A stretch of DNA of 62,162 bases from Oscillospiraceae bacterium (GCA_009777775.1 WRLE01000010.1:71177-133338), one strand, 5' to 3'. Shown: positions 1 through 8,632, counted from the stretch's first letter. Numbers and translations: made by a program. Notes: generated by a model from the sequence alone, not told the origin.

Positions 1-387
1 ATAATTCCCAGTAATTTTAGGAGGGTCTTGGACATTTTCATCGTCTATGGATGTAACATCCTGTACACCATCCACCAAGATTCCCACACTCATATCATCC
101 ATGCTCAAAACAATGATGCAGGTTTTGTCGCTGTACTCCACTTCACCTTGACCAAAACGCATTGCCATATCAATCACAGGTATAACAGTTCCTCGTAAAT
201 TGATTATGCCTTTCACATATGGATGGGTATGTGGTACCAATGTGATTTCCTGTACGCTGATAATCTCGACGACATAGCTGATTTCTATACCATATCCGCC
301 ATCCCCCACAAGGAATGTCAGATACTTCCCCAGCATTACATCCTCAAATTCCAGGTCAAGATCCTCAATATCCACTATATCTTGCAT
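1..387 (-). CDS. cheW: Chemotaxis coupling protein CheW (partial, C-terminus beyond window)
   Basis: The reverse strand is open from an ATG at 387 to the window edge, giving 129 codons without a stop. CheW couples chemoreceptors to the CheA kinase at the inner face of the membrane. The translation has the CheW beta-barrel hallmarks: YLTFLVGDGGYGIEISYV near residue 23, PHTHPYVKGIINLRGTVIPV in the middle, and VGILVDGVQDV near the edge. A weak GGTG sits just upstream of the ATG. It follows yaaR on the same strand after a 78-bp gap and probably belongs to the fliD operon. A CheV, with a receiver domain after the CheW domain, cannot be excluded because the end is missing. Confidence 0.88.
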   Translation of the reverse strand, partial: MQDIVDIEDLDLEFEDVMLGKYLTFLVGDGGYGIEISYVVEIISVQEITLVPHTHPYVKGIINLRGTVIPVIDMAMRFGQGEVEYSDKTCIIVLSMDDMSVGILVDGVQDVTSIDDENVQDPPKITGNY

Positions 388-465
388 TATTTTCACCGTC
401 CAGACATTATTATATTATATAGTATATATCATTCCCAAATATTTTAGGAAAGTTTACCTTAGTAT

Positions 466-927
466 TTATACAAGCAAATCCAACAATAATCCACGGATTT
501 CATCCACCCTACCCAGGATTTCTATTTTATCCGCTTGCTCGCTCATGACAGCTTTACCCAATTCATCGAGCTTTTCATCAACTATTTTAACAGTGGCAAT
601 ATAGCGATGTCTTCCACCACGGGCGGCATAGCTATCTTCTTTGGAGAAAGCATAACCATTGCTGACAACTTCGTCGAGAAACTCCCTGATGAGCCTTCTA
701 TACCTGTCATATTCTCTGACATCCACCATTTCGGAAAGATTCTCGCCCTGTTTATCAATCTTATCCTTGAGCTCGTTTAGCCGCTCCACATACATTTCCT
801 GGCTCAAATCGGTCAAAGTCCTACGGAAGAGAAGCTGGTCGCTCTCCCCCACATCCCGAATCTTTGAGCCGCTTGCAGAGTAGCGACCTATATCCGAGCT
901 TTTGATATTTGATACTTTCAGGCTCAT
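466..927 (-). CDS. yaaR: YaaR family protein (DUF327)
   Basis: 153-residue cytoplasmic protein matching the DUF327/YaaR family in length and layout: an N-terminal ESDQLLFRRTL segment, a central charged helical region (LNELKDKIDKQGENLSEMVD) and a conserved FLDEVVSNGYAFSKED stretch with aromatic residues, followed by helices. The biochemical role of the family is unknown; members recur among flagellar genes of Firmicutes. It starts with ATG behind GGTGATGTT. It lies 32 bp downstream of the FlgN-like gene and upstream of cheW, which supports co-transcription in the flagellar tail operon. Confidence 0.8.
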   Translation of the reverse strand: MSLKVSNIKSSDIGRYSASGSKIRDVGESDQLLFRRTLTDLSQEMYVERLNELKDKIDKQGENLSEMVDVREYDRYRRLIREFLDEVVSNGYAFSKEDSYAARGGRHRYIATVKIVDEKLDELGKAVMSEQADKIEILGRVDEIRGLLLDLLV

Positions 928-959
928 AACATCACCGCTTTAACCCTTCTATTGCCATC

Positions 960-1418
960 TTAGCTCATTTTATCGATGAAATCTGAATTACTTTCAACGT
1001 TTTGTATATATGAGCCTATGCCTTTTCGTTTTTGGTTCATATCGCTGATTTTTGCCGAGTATGCTTCGCTTTTTTCCTTTGCCAGAGCTTCATTGCTACC
1101 ATTTTCTACAAAGCATTTTTCCAGAAGCTCCATGAGCTGCTCTCTGGCTTTCTCTATTTGAGCAATCCTTTTGCCATCGTTGGCTTTGCTAAAGTCAGTA
1201 TAAGTAACCATCAGATCGCCCACTTGCTGCTGTTGACCATCGTACTGGTCCATCAGCTCCTGCCTTGCATCCAATGATTTGTTAAAGGCTTCCATGTCAT
1301 CTGCTTCTATCAATTTTTTCTGGGCAGTGGTGAGGGAAAGCAATTGTTTGCATATACCCTGTTGCTGCCTAAGTAGCTCCAGCAGCTTCGCTCCATCATC
1401 CTTTGTCAGAATTATCAC
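960..1418 (-). CDS. flgN: FlgN-like flagellar chaperone
   Basis: 152-residue, almost entirely alpha-helical, Gln- and Lys-rich protein. FlgN is the cytosolic export chaperone for the hook-filament junction proteins FlgK and FlgL. The N-terminal LLELLRQQQGICKQLLSLTTAQ followed by a long coiled-coil-prone helix resembles FlgN-domain proteins, but the family is poorly conserved, so position counts for much of the call: it starts at a GTG that overlaps the fliS stop (GTGA), which implies translational coupling. A generic flagellar helical protein is the alternative. Confidence 0.68.
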   Translation of the reverse strand: MIILTKDDGAKLLELLRQQQGICKQLLSLTTAQKKLIEADDMEAFNKSLDARQELMDQYDGQQQQVGDLMVTYTDFSKANDGKRIAQIEKAREQLMELLEKCFVENGSNEALAKEKSEAYSAKISDMNQKRKGIGSYIQNVESNSDFIDKMS

Positions 1419-1828
1419 CCTTGCCCTTCATTTATATAAAGATTACCCTTATTGGATTGGCTAATTTCGTACCAGGCAGACCTGAGGTCATCGACGATTT
1501 CCACCACTGGGTCAAGAATTTCCACATTTTTTTGGAAATTCGCATCTTCCAGGCAGGCGAGGATAAACTCATATATCGCAAGAAGCTCCTCGGATATTTC
1601 ATAATTCATATCAAGGCTGTTCACAAGTTCCGTTACAATTTCTTGAGCTTTGATAAGATGCTTGTGAGCAGTTTCGACCTTTTTCTTTTCTATCCCTCTG
1701 CGTCCTAGAACTATGTTTTTTTTCAGCGCATCGTAAAGCATAACAATGAGATCTGTGGGCGTAGCTGTTAATACGTCTTGGCGCTTGTAAGCGTCCTGGG
1801 GACTCTGGTTTATTGGAATAGGTTGCAT
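1415..1828 (-). CDS. fliS: Flagellar export chaperone FliS
   Basis: 137-residue FliS, the cytosolic chaperone that binds the C-terminus of flagellin before secretion. Typical features are the N-terminal AYKRQDVLTATPTDLIVMLY segment, then a helical core (KAQEIVTELVNSLDMNYEIS) ending near FLACLEDA-type residues (FILACLEDANFQ) and AWYEISQ. Length is close to the family norm. GGAGG lies 10 nt before the ATG. It follows fliD by 47 bp and overlaps the FlgN-like gene by 4 bp. Confidence 0.93.
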   Translation of the reverse strand: MQPIPINQSPQDAYKRQDVLTATPTDLIVMLYDALKKNIVLGRRGIEKKKVETAHKHLIKAQEIVTELVNSLDMNYEISEELLAIYEFILACLEDANFQKNVEILDPVVEIVDDLRSAWYEISQSNKGNLYINEGQG

Positions 1829-1875
1829 CTGAGTTTATCCTCCATTTCAAGTTAAATGAATATCATTTAATTAAG

Positions 1876-4443
1876 CTATTTATTACCGCCCAGCATAGCG
1901 GAGAACCAGTCGCTTTGCTGGTTAAGCTTTGATAGAGCCGTTTCCATGGCTGCAAATTGCTTATACAGCCTATCTTCTTCCGCATACATCCTTTGGGTGA
2001 GTTTTTCCATTTGGAGGTTCGTTTGTCTGATGGAGTTTTCCAGATTCTTCAGAGACTGGGTCTGTCCTTCGTTGATGTAATTGCCCATCATATCGTTGAG
2101 ACGGTGGAACATACCAGTTCCCGTAAGTTTTCCGTCTACGGTTTCGATACCCGAGAAGAAATCTGCGACTTTTTCATAGTCATCTTCTAAAGCAGCCCTG
2201 AGCCTGTCTTCATTGATGGTGATTTGTCCATGGGAAAAACCGAGGAAATAGTATCCTGTTTCTTTTTCCACCCTACCGACTTGAGCATATATTTCGTTGC
2301 GGAGCCTGTTGACGAAGCTTGAAAGTCCAGGGTCGTTTCTCATGATGCCCTTTTTGGCAATGGCTTCCCATTCCTCCACTTGCTTTTCGGTCATCATGGA
2401 CTTTTCTTCATCGGTGAGCGGCGTATAGCCTTTCTCATTAATGCCTTTTTTGTCCTTGAGCATATCTTCCAGCCTCTTGAAGAGCGCATTAAAGCCCTCA
2501 ATGAAGCTTTTTATTTGATTTATGGGTTCTGTGGCATCCCGCTTGATTTCGACAATGACATCTTCATCCACACCTAAGGCTATATCGCCATTAATGGTGA
2601 GTTTCACGCCGCCGCCCAAGGTTATATCATTGCTGGTTAAATCTGTATAATACTCCGTCATGCCATTGACAACAATTGTAGCGCGTCCCTCTGTGCCAGC
2701 AGTTTCGATTGTGTCTACACCATGCGTTCCACCAAGACCAATATTGGTAAGACCAGATACATTCATATTGAAATTTCCGATGGAACTAGATTCAATCTTG
2801 AATCTTTGAGCAAGCTCATCGAAGCTCAATGTGACACCCAGTAAGCTGTTATTGACTTTACTGATGAAGTCTCGAACGGTGGTATTGTCATCGACTCCCA
2901 AATCAGCAGCTGTCATGGAGTTTGAACCAGATGATCTTAAAGTAACGCTTGTGTCGGAGGGGTTGATGGTGATACCTGGAACAGAACCAATTTGTGTACG
3001 AAGTTCGTCCCCGATGTCTGCTGCCGTTAGGTTTATGTTGATGGTTGTACCACTCACTTGGTCTTTAAAAGAAGCAGCACCAGCAGAGGTAATATTACCA
3101 CCCGCTTTTTTGATTTCATCAATGACATTCTTTAATGGACCGCCAAGGTTTATGTCATAGTCGTCTCCAGAATCGTTTCTTATAATGTGGATACTACCAT
3201 TATTATAATCAATGTTACCGAAGGCTCCAAGGGAAGTATTGATTGCACTTATTGAGTCAGCAATATTAAATGTTGCATTGGAATTAGTAAAGGTAACAGC
3301 ACCGAATTCATCGATTGTACCGCCGGCATTTATTACATTTCTGGCAGTCCCTCCAAGGTCGAAGTTTATCGTCCTAGCAGGTACATCATGAGCTGTGTAG
3401 CTAACCGCACCTGTACCATCGGCACCAAATATACTTGAAACCCTATCAAACAAATCTGAGTCATAGTCTGGGTTACCATTCACAATTTCACTAAGCTTAA
3501 ATGTTAATGTACCAATAGAACCATTGGGATTCGGCATATTAAGGGTCACCATATCAGTTACGGAATTATAGTCAGCACTGGCTCCATACAGACTGTTGAT
3601 GTCAGCAACTATAGTAGTTACATCAGCAGCAAAGGTGTTCATATCGAATGAAATGGGACCGCCTCTATCCATTTGTGGTAAACTAAAGGACAATACGCCA
3701 TTGGAACCCACCGAAGCTGTAGCTCCAGTTATGCTTCCAATTTTAGAGGTAATTAAACTTAAGGTATCATAGGAATTTATATTAAGTTGAGAAATTCCAT
3801 ATCCCGTTGGTAAATCTACACTAACAGTAGTGCTTCCATCGGTTTCATCTGTGATGGTCACCTGGTCGCCATATGCGGCTTGTAGTTGTGAAGTGAGGCT
3901 TGCGAAATTGTCCTTCACCAGATTCCCTGTGGCACTGAGATTGAAAGTGCTTTCTTTTACAATATCATTTGATATGGATACCAAGGATGTGTCGATACCC
4001 AAGGAGGCAAGGGTGCTGTTCATGGTAGCACCTGTTATCCTATCCTTCGATGTATAACTAATACCTTGCGCTTTTAATGCTTCTAGCACTTTTATCGTGC
4101 CTGTGGGTGCTCCCGCTGGAGCAAAAATCGACACAGCATTTGACGCAAGACCAGTCTTTGCGTTTACTATGCTGGTAACTATTGAGTTGTATGTATTGCG
4201 GTTTAGGAGATTAGCCGTGGACGCTCCTGTCCGCAAAAAAGAGTTTCTGAGATTAACCAAGGAATCTCTTACACTATTGTGGTTTTGTTGCTTCCATTCG
4301 AGGATGGTTCTCGCTCTGAATCTGTTGTCGATTCTCATCTGATGGGCGCGCATCATTTGCCCGATGAGATAATCCGTATCAAAACCAGAAGCCAAACCCA
4401 TAATCCTCATGGGTTGCGATCTTTGAATTGGGCTGAATGCCAT
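1876..4443 (-). CDS. fliD: Flagellar filament cap / hook-associated protein 2 FliD
   Basis: 855-residue FliD, the pentameric cap at the distal end of the filament under which flagellin is inserted. The N-terminal FliD_N domain contains the signature GLASGFDTDYLIGQMM and the C-terminal FliD_C domain has FIEGFNALFKRLEDM and the coiled-coil tail NLENSIRQTNLQMEKL. The middle is an unusually long, Thr/Asn/Asp-rich, repeat-like insertion (roughly residues 140-600) that would form the exposed hypervariable domains; the usual family length is about 400-700. The ATG at 4443 is preceded by GAGGTG at good spacing, whereas the in-frame codon 15 nt further upstream is a TTG overlapping that site. A sigma-28 promoter lies at 4612-4638. 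Confidence 0.93.
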   Translation of the reverse strand: MAFSPIQRSQPMRIMGLASGFDTDYLIGQMMRAHQMRIDNRFRARTILEWKQQNHNSVRDSLVNLRNSFLRTGASTANLLNRNTYNSIVTSIVNAKTGLASNAVSIFAPAGAPTGTIKVLEALKAQGISYTSKDRITGATMNSTLASLGIDTSLVSISNDIVKESTFNLSATGNLVKDNFASLTSQLQAAYGDQVTITDETDGSTTVSVDLPTGYGISQLNINSYDTLSLITSKIGSITGATASVGSNGVLSFSLPQMDRGGPISFDMNTFAADVTTIVADINSLYGASADYNSVTDMVTLNMPNPNGSIGTLTFKLSEIVNGNPDYDSDLFDRVSSIFGADGTGAVSYTAHDVPARTINFDLGGTARNVINAGGTIDEFGAVTFTNSNATFNIADSISAINTSLGAFGNIDYNNGSIHIIRNDSGDDYDINLGGPLKNVIDEIKKAGGNITSAGAASFKDQVSGTTININLTAADIGDELRTQIGSVPGITINPSDTSVTLRSSGSNSMTAADLGVDDNTTVRDFISKVNNSLLGVTLSFDELAQRFKIESSSIGNFNMNVSGLTNIGLGGTHGVDTIETAGTEGRATIVVNGMTEYYTDLTSNDITLGGGVKLTINGDIALGVDEDVIVEIKRDATEPINQIKSFIEGFNALFKRLEDMLKDKKGINEKGYTPLTDEEKSMMTEKQVEEWEAIAKKGIMRNDPGLSSFVNRLRNEIYAQVGRVEKETGYYFLGFSHGQITINEDRLRAALEDDYEKVADFFSGIETVDGKLTGTGMFHRLNDMMGNYINEGQTQSLKNLENSIRQTNLQMEKLTQRMYAEEDRLYKQFAAMETALSKLNQQSDWFSAMLGGNK

Positions 4444-4611
4444 TGTAATACACCTCAAATCCTTTTGACTATTTGTAATCTATTCATCGGTCATCCTTGA
4501 TCGATTCCTCCCGCAAGATAGCGAGAATCGCAGTGCTGCTCTCCATTTTTGATAAATTCATAAATTTCGACTTATTTTATCAAATTTGGGAACACAGCTC
4601 CTACATTGATA

Positions 4612-4638
4612 ATATCGGATTTTTCCCCCAAATCTTTA
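4612..4638 (-). promoter_or_regulatory. Sigma-28 (SigD/FliA) type promoter of fliD operon
   Basis: Read on the minus strand this is TAAA, exactly 15 nt, then TCCGATAT, one base away from the flagellar sigma-28 consensus TAAA-N15-GCCGATAT. It points at fliD about 170 bp downstream, fitting late flagellar gene control. Confidence 0.75.
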
Positions 4639-4750
4639 TAGCTTTTTATGAAACTTCACACTTGTGTCATAGCAAAAAAGCATGGGTGATATAATGAGCA
4701 AGAATATGAAAAAAAATTCAACACCGCTTTATCACGGTGCCGAATTTATT
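4633..4750. repeat. About 115-bp direct repeat, copy 1 (pair at 6330-6443)
   Basis: From TTATAGCTTTTTATGAAACT through GGTGCCGAATTTA the segment matches 6330-6443 with roughly 88 percent identity by eye. The right part of each copy is the terminator hairpin of the gene that ends beside it. A shorter third match (GTCAT..TAAAAAGCATTGATGATATTATGA) lies at about 11308-11336. The left end of copy 1 touches the -35 box of the fliD promoter. Confidence 0.75.
4709..4746 (-). terminator. Intrinsic terminator after the 4765-5412 gene
   Basis: On the minus strand AATTCGGCACCG and CGGTGTTGAATT form a 12-bp stem (two G.U pairs) with an 8-nt loop, followed directly by eight T residues. Confidence 0.85.
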
Positions 4751-4764
4751 ATACTCTTATATTA

Positions 4765-5412
4765 TTAACAAGCTTTATTTAATCGTTGGTCGTATGGTAA
4801 AGTGTTATCGTATTTAGTAGGTACAATTGATGGTATTAATTGTTCATATGACTCACATTGTCCAAATGGTATATATGCGGATAATAAACTGTAGTCGTTT
4901 TCACTTAATACTTCAAGGAGATTAGCAACATCAGTATTAGTAAATAAAGAATAGATTTCTACCTGCGTACATAACACGATTAATACAATAGATTCAATGC
5001 CACTAGCGTCATTTGAGACTATATCTGTACTATTTAAATATTTATATTTTTCAATTATTGCTTTTGGTAAATCATCACGAGTCGATAATATCGCAAGAGC
5101 TTCGAATGAATGGCAGAGTCCATAATACCCTAGTTGGTATGTATTACAAACAATCAAATCAATAGCAAACGGGTAATTTAGGAATGTCTGTAATAATGCA
5201 TCTGTAGTCATCTCATTTACTATATCAGCGGGAACTTGAAAAAGCAGCTCTTGATCTACTCGCGACAATCCACGCCAGCCTTCGAATTTGAGTGATTCAA
5301 AGTCGTAAGGTTTTGTAATGGCATATCTTTCCTTCGGTGTAGATAGTATGCTTATGCTATAGATACCGCCAACAATAATAATTATGATAAGAAACACAAA
5401 AAGCTTCTTCAT
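4765..5412 (-). CDS. Secreted/anchored protein of unknown function; N-terminal half of an amidase-like family
   Basis: 215 residues. ATG at 5412 follows GGAGGT by 5 nt; an upstream GTG in the same frame lies inside that site. Residues 4-22 form a signal peptide or membrane anchor (FVFLIIIIIVGG). Residues about 45-130 are a helical domain (VDQELLFQVPADIVNEMTTD, LLQTFLNYPFAIDL). Residues 142-185 (IVLIVLCTQVEIYSLF, DYSLL) closely match the first 40 residues of the neighbouring 5415-6041 protein, so both belong to one family, but this copy then diverges and stops at LNKAC, lacking the Cys/His domain. I infer a 3'-truncated paralogue. Its function is unknown. Confidence 0.65.
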   Translation of the reverse strand: MKKLFVFLIIIIIVGGIYSISILSTPKERYAITKPYDFESLKFEGWRGLSRVDQELLFQVPADIVNEMTTDALLQTFLNYPFAIDLIVCNTYQLGYYGLCHSFEALAILSTRDDLPKAIIEKYKYLNSTDIVSNDASGIESIVLIVLCTQVEIYSLFTNTDVANLLEVLSENDYSLLSAYIPFGQCESYEQLIPSIVPTKYDNTLPYDQRLNKAC

Positions 5413-5414
5413 AA

Positions 5415-6041
5415 TTACCTCCACTGACTTGATCCTGTATAATTATAAGGGGAGTGTGTATAAAAATAATCTGCTGGTAATTGTGAAGTAGTACCTAAAT
5501 ACAATCCAGCTTCACCCCATTTAGAAACAATATATACTGTACTATTGCTAATAGAAGACACTATTCCCGAGTGGGTCGGATTCATATAATGTTTATCTCC
5601 TATTGCAACTATCCCTGTTACTTTACTGTAACTGCCATCGCTCATATACGCCGAAGGGTTATCCATCCAATATAGATTGCCAGCGTTCGATAGGTACCAT
5701 GCATATGAATGACAATTATAGTATTTTGTCGGTTGTCCAACAATAGTTACAGCATATGAACTAGTTATTTCATTATTAATACTTAATTGCTCGGAAGCAC
5801 TCCAATTTGGTAAAAATGTCCGATCAATCACTGTTACATTTGTTCCTTTTGGTGTTTTGACTGTAGCTCTTGTTACGTTTTGAAATAGATTAATATCATC
5901 TTGACTACAAAATATAGTCATATGTGAAGCTAATATACTATAATCGTTATAAGAAATAATATTTAAAAAATTGTCAACATTATCATCGTTAAATAATGTA
6001 TAAATTTCACGTTGTGTACATAAAACTATGAGAAAAATCAT
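5415..6041 (-). CDS. N-terminally truncated papain/CHAP-like amidase-family protein (possible pseudogene)
   Basis: 208 codons. The N-terminus (IFLIVLCTQREIYTLF) aligns with internal residues 142-157 of the adjacent gene. The C-terminal domain carries YNCHSYAWYLS with a candidate nucleophile Cys110, NPTHSGIV with His157, and KWGEAG, a pattern typical of NlpC/P60- or CHAP-like peptidoglycan amidases. The ATG at 6041 has no ribosome-binding site at normal spacing: GGAGG lies 24 nt upstream, and the reading frame between them (SSHEQAS) looks like leftover coding sequence. I infer that a deletion removed the signal peptide and N-terminal domain. It sits 2 bp upstream of the complementary half gene. 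Confidence 0.55.
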   Translation of the reverse strand: MIFLIVLCTQREIYTLFNDDNVDNFLNIISYNDYSILASHMTIFCSQDDINLFQNVTRATVKTPKGTNVTVIDRTFLPNWSASEQLSINNEITSSYAVTIVGQPTKYYNCHSYAWYLSNAGNLYWMDNPSAYMSDGSYSKVTGIVAIGDKHYMNPTHSGIVSSISNSTVYIVSKWGEAGLYLGTTSQLPADYFYTHSPYNYTGSSQWR

Positions 6042-6099
6042 AGATGCTTGCTCGTGGCTAGATCTACCTCCACAATTTTATGTTATTGGATATAAAGCA

Positions 6100-6127
6100 A
6101 TTATAGCAAAAAATTAAATGAAGTCAA
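6100..6127 (-). promoter_or_regulatory. Sigma-A promoter upstream of the truncated amidase-like gene
   Basis: Minus strand TTGACT, 16-nt spacer, TATAAT. The surrounding 40 bp recur almost unchanged at 8688-8715, in front of the remnant of a paralogue. Confidence 0.7.
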
Positions 6128-6329
6128 ATAATTTAACATTTCTGAGTCCCTTATTCTATTGTTTTTGATATACAGTAGATTTCATATGCACTCAGCAGGC
6201 GGCTCGAGTGGCGGGTGGAGCGATGGCAATTAGATTGGCGAATTGTGGAAGGGTGAGACACCAGAAGGGAGTGTCTATCCCTTAGTTATTCACATAATCA
6301 GTTTTCACCAATCATTCATATATAAATCA
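6128..6329. other. Intergenic segment without recognisable gene
   Basis: The stretch from about 6180 to 6290 is visibly more GC-rich (GGCGGCTCGAGTGGCGGG) than its AT-rich surroundings and includes a short hairpin (AGACAC/GTGTCT). No open frame with a ribosome-binding site is present. It may be debris of a transferred segment. Confidence 0.3.
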
Positions 6330-6443
6330 TTATAGCTTTTTATGAAACTTCATACTTGTGTCATAGTAAAAAAGCATTGATTATATAATGAGCAGGAATA
6401 TTGAAAAGAATTCAGCACCACTTTATCATGGTGCCGAATTTAT
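6330..6443. repeat. About 115-bp direct repeat, copy 2 (pair at 4633-4750)
   Basis: Matches copy 1 through the same landmarks (TTATAGCTTTTTATGAAACT, ACTTGTGTCATAG, ATATAATGAGCA, GGTGCCGAATTTA). It occupies the equivalent place, directly after a minus-strand gene, and contains a weaker version of the same terminator. Confidence 0.75.
6405..6440 (-). terminator. Terminator-like hairpin overlapping the stop of the 6440-7336 gene
   Basis: AATTCGGCACCATG and TGGTGCTGAATT pair around a short loop, followed by TCTTTTC on the minus strand. It is homologous to the terminator at 4709-4746 but has a poorer T-run. Confidence 0.55.
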
Positions 6444-7336
6444 CCACTGTTGAGGACATCTCGCAAATTCATTTCTCCGATATATTCAATTCTAATAATA
6501 ATATTTTTTTCTCTAAAAACTACAATTTCGTTAATGATATGACCATCGTTATCAAGCTCACTATAATAAGCTACAGTATCGAAACCATCAATATATAGTC
6601 TAACGATTTCACTGTAGTTGTGCAGCATACTAGGTAATCCAGTTAAAGAGAGTAACTCGTTTTCATATTTGATTGCTAGCTTCTCAGACTTCATTTCATA
6701 ATATTGTACACCATAACTATAAGGGTTGTTATCATCGTCTTCTCTTTGATAGTATTTTTGAGTGACTTTTATTACAACATGAGCAAGAAAGCTCTCGCTA
6801 TATGTAACGATTTCGTAATTTGGTGTAGATCCGTTCTGAAATAATTGCGAGTATAAAGGGAACGGTGTGTCGAATTCATTCAATTGAAATGTATTGCTAC
6901 TAATACCATCTGACATAAGCATTATGTTAAGTATCATTACGATTAACAAAGTGATTATTCTAAATGCATAATTTAAATATCCAATATAATCAGGACGCTC
7001 ATAATTCTTTTTCGCCAAATAGCTATTTTTAATTAATTTGTGTTCAAATAAATGACGAAAGGGCTTTACAAAACACCAAAGTATAAAAAAAAGAGCCCAA
7101 TACACCACAACCCCACTATAACGAATAATACTGCTGATAGTAAAATATAATGGGAATAGTAGTAATAGGGTTTTCCATGCAAACACAAATAATAATAATA
7201 ACGATGTTAATACACTAAAACAAATACGTTGGGTTAATTCCTTTCTTTTTACTACATATGTAGATTCGTAATCAGTAATTTCTGAAAACTCGATATCATT
7301 TCTATGTTTCTCTGATATGTTAAAATTATTAATCAT
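6440..7336 (-). CDS. Integral membrane protein of unknown function
   Basis: 298 residues from the ATG at 7336, which follows GGAG by 9 nt; the in-frame upstream codon is a TTG overlapping that site. Three hydrophobic stretches are visible: around residues 42-65 (CFSVLTSLLLLFVFAWKTLL), 72-95 (YSGVVVYWALFFILWCFV) and 130-148 (IITLLIVMILNIMLM). The C-terminal 150 residues are hydrophilic and probably extracytoplasmic, with a repeated beta-like pattern (EYIGEM, GFDTVAYYSEL). I do not recognise the family. The codon use is AT-rich like its neighbours in the accessory stretch. Confidence 0.6.
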   Translation of the reverse strand: MINNFNISEKHRNDIEFSEITDYESTYVVKRKELTQRICFSVLTSLLLLFVFAWKTLLLLFPLYFTISSIIRYSGVVVYWALFFILWCFVKPFRHLFEHKLIKNSYLAKKNYERPDYIGYLNYAFRIITLLIVMILNIMLMSDGISSNTFQLNEFDTPFPLYSQLFQNGSTPNYEIVTYSESFLAHVVIKVTQKYYQREDDDNNPYSYGVQYYEMKSEKLAIKYENELLSLTGLPSMLHNYSEIVRLYIDGFDTVAYYSELDNDGHIINEIVVFREKNIIIRIEYIGEMNLRDVLNSG

Positions 7337-7518
7337 AGTAATAATCTCCAATGTAACACATTGTACAATATTTACCGGTTCTTTGCAAGTGTATCAGGGG
7401 TTCTTTGGAGCTTTTATCGAGCTTGTTGCCGATTAATATTATACTCTAAGGAATAGTTTGAAGATTGTAAGTTTAGGTGCGCAAATGTTATCCTAATTTC
7501 TATAAGTAGAATAATAAT

Positions 7519-7562
7519 TATAACCAAGAAAGCAACAAAATTATTGTGCTTACTTGGTTATA
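7519..7562. repeat. Inverted repeat hairpin, TAACCAAG family copy 1
   Basis: TATAACCAAGAAAGC and GCTTACTTGGTTATA form a 15-bp stem with one mismatch, and ACAA/TTGT extends it inward. The left arm with about 8 bp of upstream sequence (AATTATAACCAAGAAAGC) recurs at 11255-11270. No clear T-run, so it may be a weak bidirectional terminator or a small mobile repeat. Confidence 0.6.
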
Positions 7563-7636
7563 TATTATAAGTTTTTAATTTAACTATTACAAGCAGTACG
7601 GTTGTTATGGTGCGTCATTGTAACCTTCTGTTATTT

Positions 7637-7666
7637 CAGCCCGCAGCTTTTGTAGGTTGCGGGCTG
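7637..7666. terminator. GC-rich hairpin, possible terminator
   Basis: CAGCCCGCA and TGCGGGCTG form a perfect 9-bp stem with a 12-nt loop in an otherwise AT-rich gap. Neither flank has a strong T-run, so terminator function is uncertain. Confidence 0.4.
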
Positions 7667-8038
7667 AGACAATTAAAAACGATGTTTGTCCACACTTTCC
7701 ACTGAAGATTTCAATTTGCTGCACCCAAGACCTAATACATGCGTTAATAAACTAGTTTTTTATACAGAGTGCGTTGTTCATCCGCAATATCATCAGTGGT
7801 TGGTGTATTTGGTGTTTCTTCGAAAAAATAGATAATTTAGGTTTTATGCTGAAATAATAGATGATATAACTGAATGTAGCGACATTCTATAGAATCATTT
7901 AAGATGGAGTGTCAATGTATATAGGTATAGTAATAGTAAAAAAATGTTAAACAGAAATAAAAAACTAACCGCAATAAATGAACAAGGCTTTTTCGTAGTA
8001 ATAATCGCAAAAATTTCGTACTCTTTTTTAACTCATCA

Positions 8039-8284
8039 TTATAAAATAAATAACTTTAAAAATCTGATAATATATTTAACAAGAACAATCCATATCATGA
8101 AAATCAAAGTAGCCGATATATACACAGGAGGGGTGTAGCTAAAATACTTCAAACATTGAAACAATAATATCAATAAAATTATTGCTCCTCCGAAAAGAAA
8201 CTTTCCGATTGGTGATAGTATATTATGTTCCTTATTGTTCATGATAAATACACACACTAAAACATATAGACATGTTGAACACAA
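8039..8284 (-). CDS. Possible small membrane protein
   Basis: Up to 81 codons; the second ATG (residue 15, MNNKEHNIL) gives 67 residues. Two hydrophobic stretches, FLFGGAIILLILLFQCL and YISATLIFMIWIVLV, suggest two membrane spans with a basic tail. No good ribosome-binding site precedes either ATG, and the frame begins within a few bases of the repeat at 8280-8336. I do not recognise it; it could be a chance frame in AT-rich DNA. Confidence 0.3.
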   Translation of the reverse strand: MCSTCLYVLVCVFIMNNKEHNILSPIGKFLFGGAIILLILLFQCLKYFSYTPPVYISATLIFMIWIVLVKYIIRFLKLFIL

Positions 8285-8336
8285 TTCATTTCTATTAAGT
8301 AGATATTCTGTTTCGATAGATGATTTAATTTTATAG
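8280..8336. repeat. Direct repeat A, copy 1 (pair at 11797-11853)
   Basis: CACAATTCAT, TCTATT, AGTAGATATT and TTTCGATAGATG occur in the same order and spacing at 11797-11853, with only scattered substitutions. Both copies are in the same orientation and bracket the antitoxin/flotillin block. Confidence 0.7.
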
Positions 8337-8360
8337 GTAGATTCATGTCAACAAACAACT

Positions 8361-8594
8361 TCATGTAGATACAATCACTGCCTCTCTGCCATCAACCATC
8401 CAAGCAGCATATGCTATCGCTTGCATTATATCTTCATTATTCAGGTACGGATAATCCTCCAGTAGCTCTTTAATTGTTTTACCTTCACTTAGAAGTGTCA
8501 GGATCATACCCACAGTAACACGAGTCCCCTTAATACAGGCTTTACCTCCCATCACATCGGGATTATGAGTAATTCTCGTAAGTTGCTCGTACAT
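8361..8594 (-). CDS. DUF433 antitoxin-like protein (orphan)
   Basis: 77 residues from an ATG at 8594 that follows AGGA by 9 nt; a longer frame from 8612 lacks a ribosome-binding site. The sequence is a textbook DUF433: ITHNPDVMGGKACIKGTRVT, then VGMILTLLSEGKTIKELLED, then YPYLNNEDIMQAIAYAAW. DUF433 proteins are winged-helix antitoxins, usually followed by a DUF5615 PIN-like toxin. No such toxin follows here, so this copy looks orphaned. It appears to be driven by the duplicated promoter at 8688-8715. Confidence 0.85.
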   Translation of the reverse strand: MYEQLTRITHNPDVMGGKACIKGTRVTVGMILTLLSEGKTIKELLEDYPYLNNEDIMQAIAYAAWMVDGREAVIVST

Positions 8595-8632
8595 ATCATC
8601 ACATCCTAGCATAAACTATATTTAGTATTATA

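Larger units (their letters stand above)
7337..8038. other. AT-rich intergenic region of about 700 bp with two hairpins
   Basis: No open frame here has a convincing ribosome-binding site. It contains the hairpins at 7519-7562 and 7637-7666. The rest is AT-rich and featureless to my reading. Confidence 0.4.

Noticed and set aside
7944-8138. Plus-strand frame of 64 codons
   Set aside because: AT-rich DNA without a ribosome-binding site and partly antisense to the small membrane-protein candidate.
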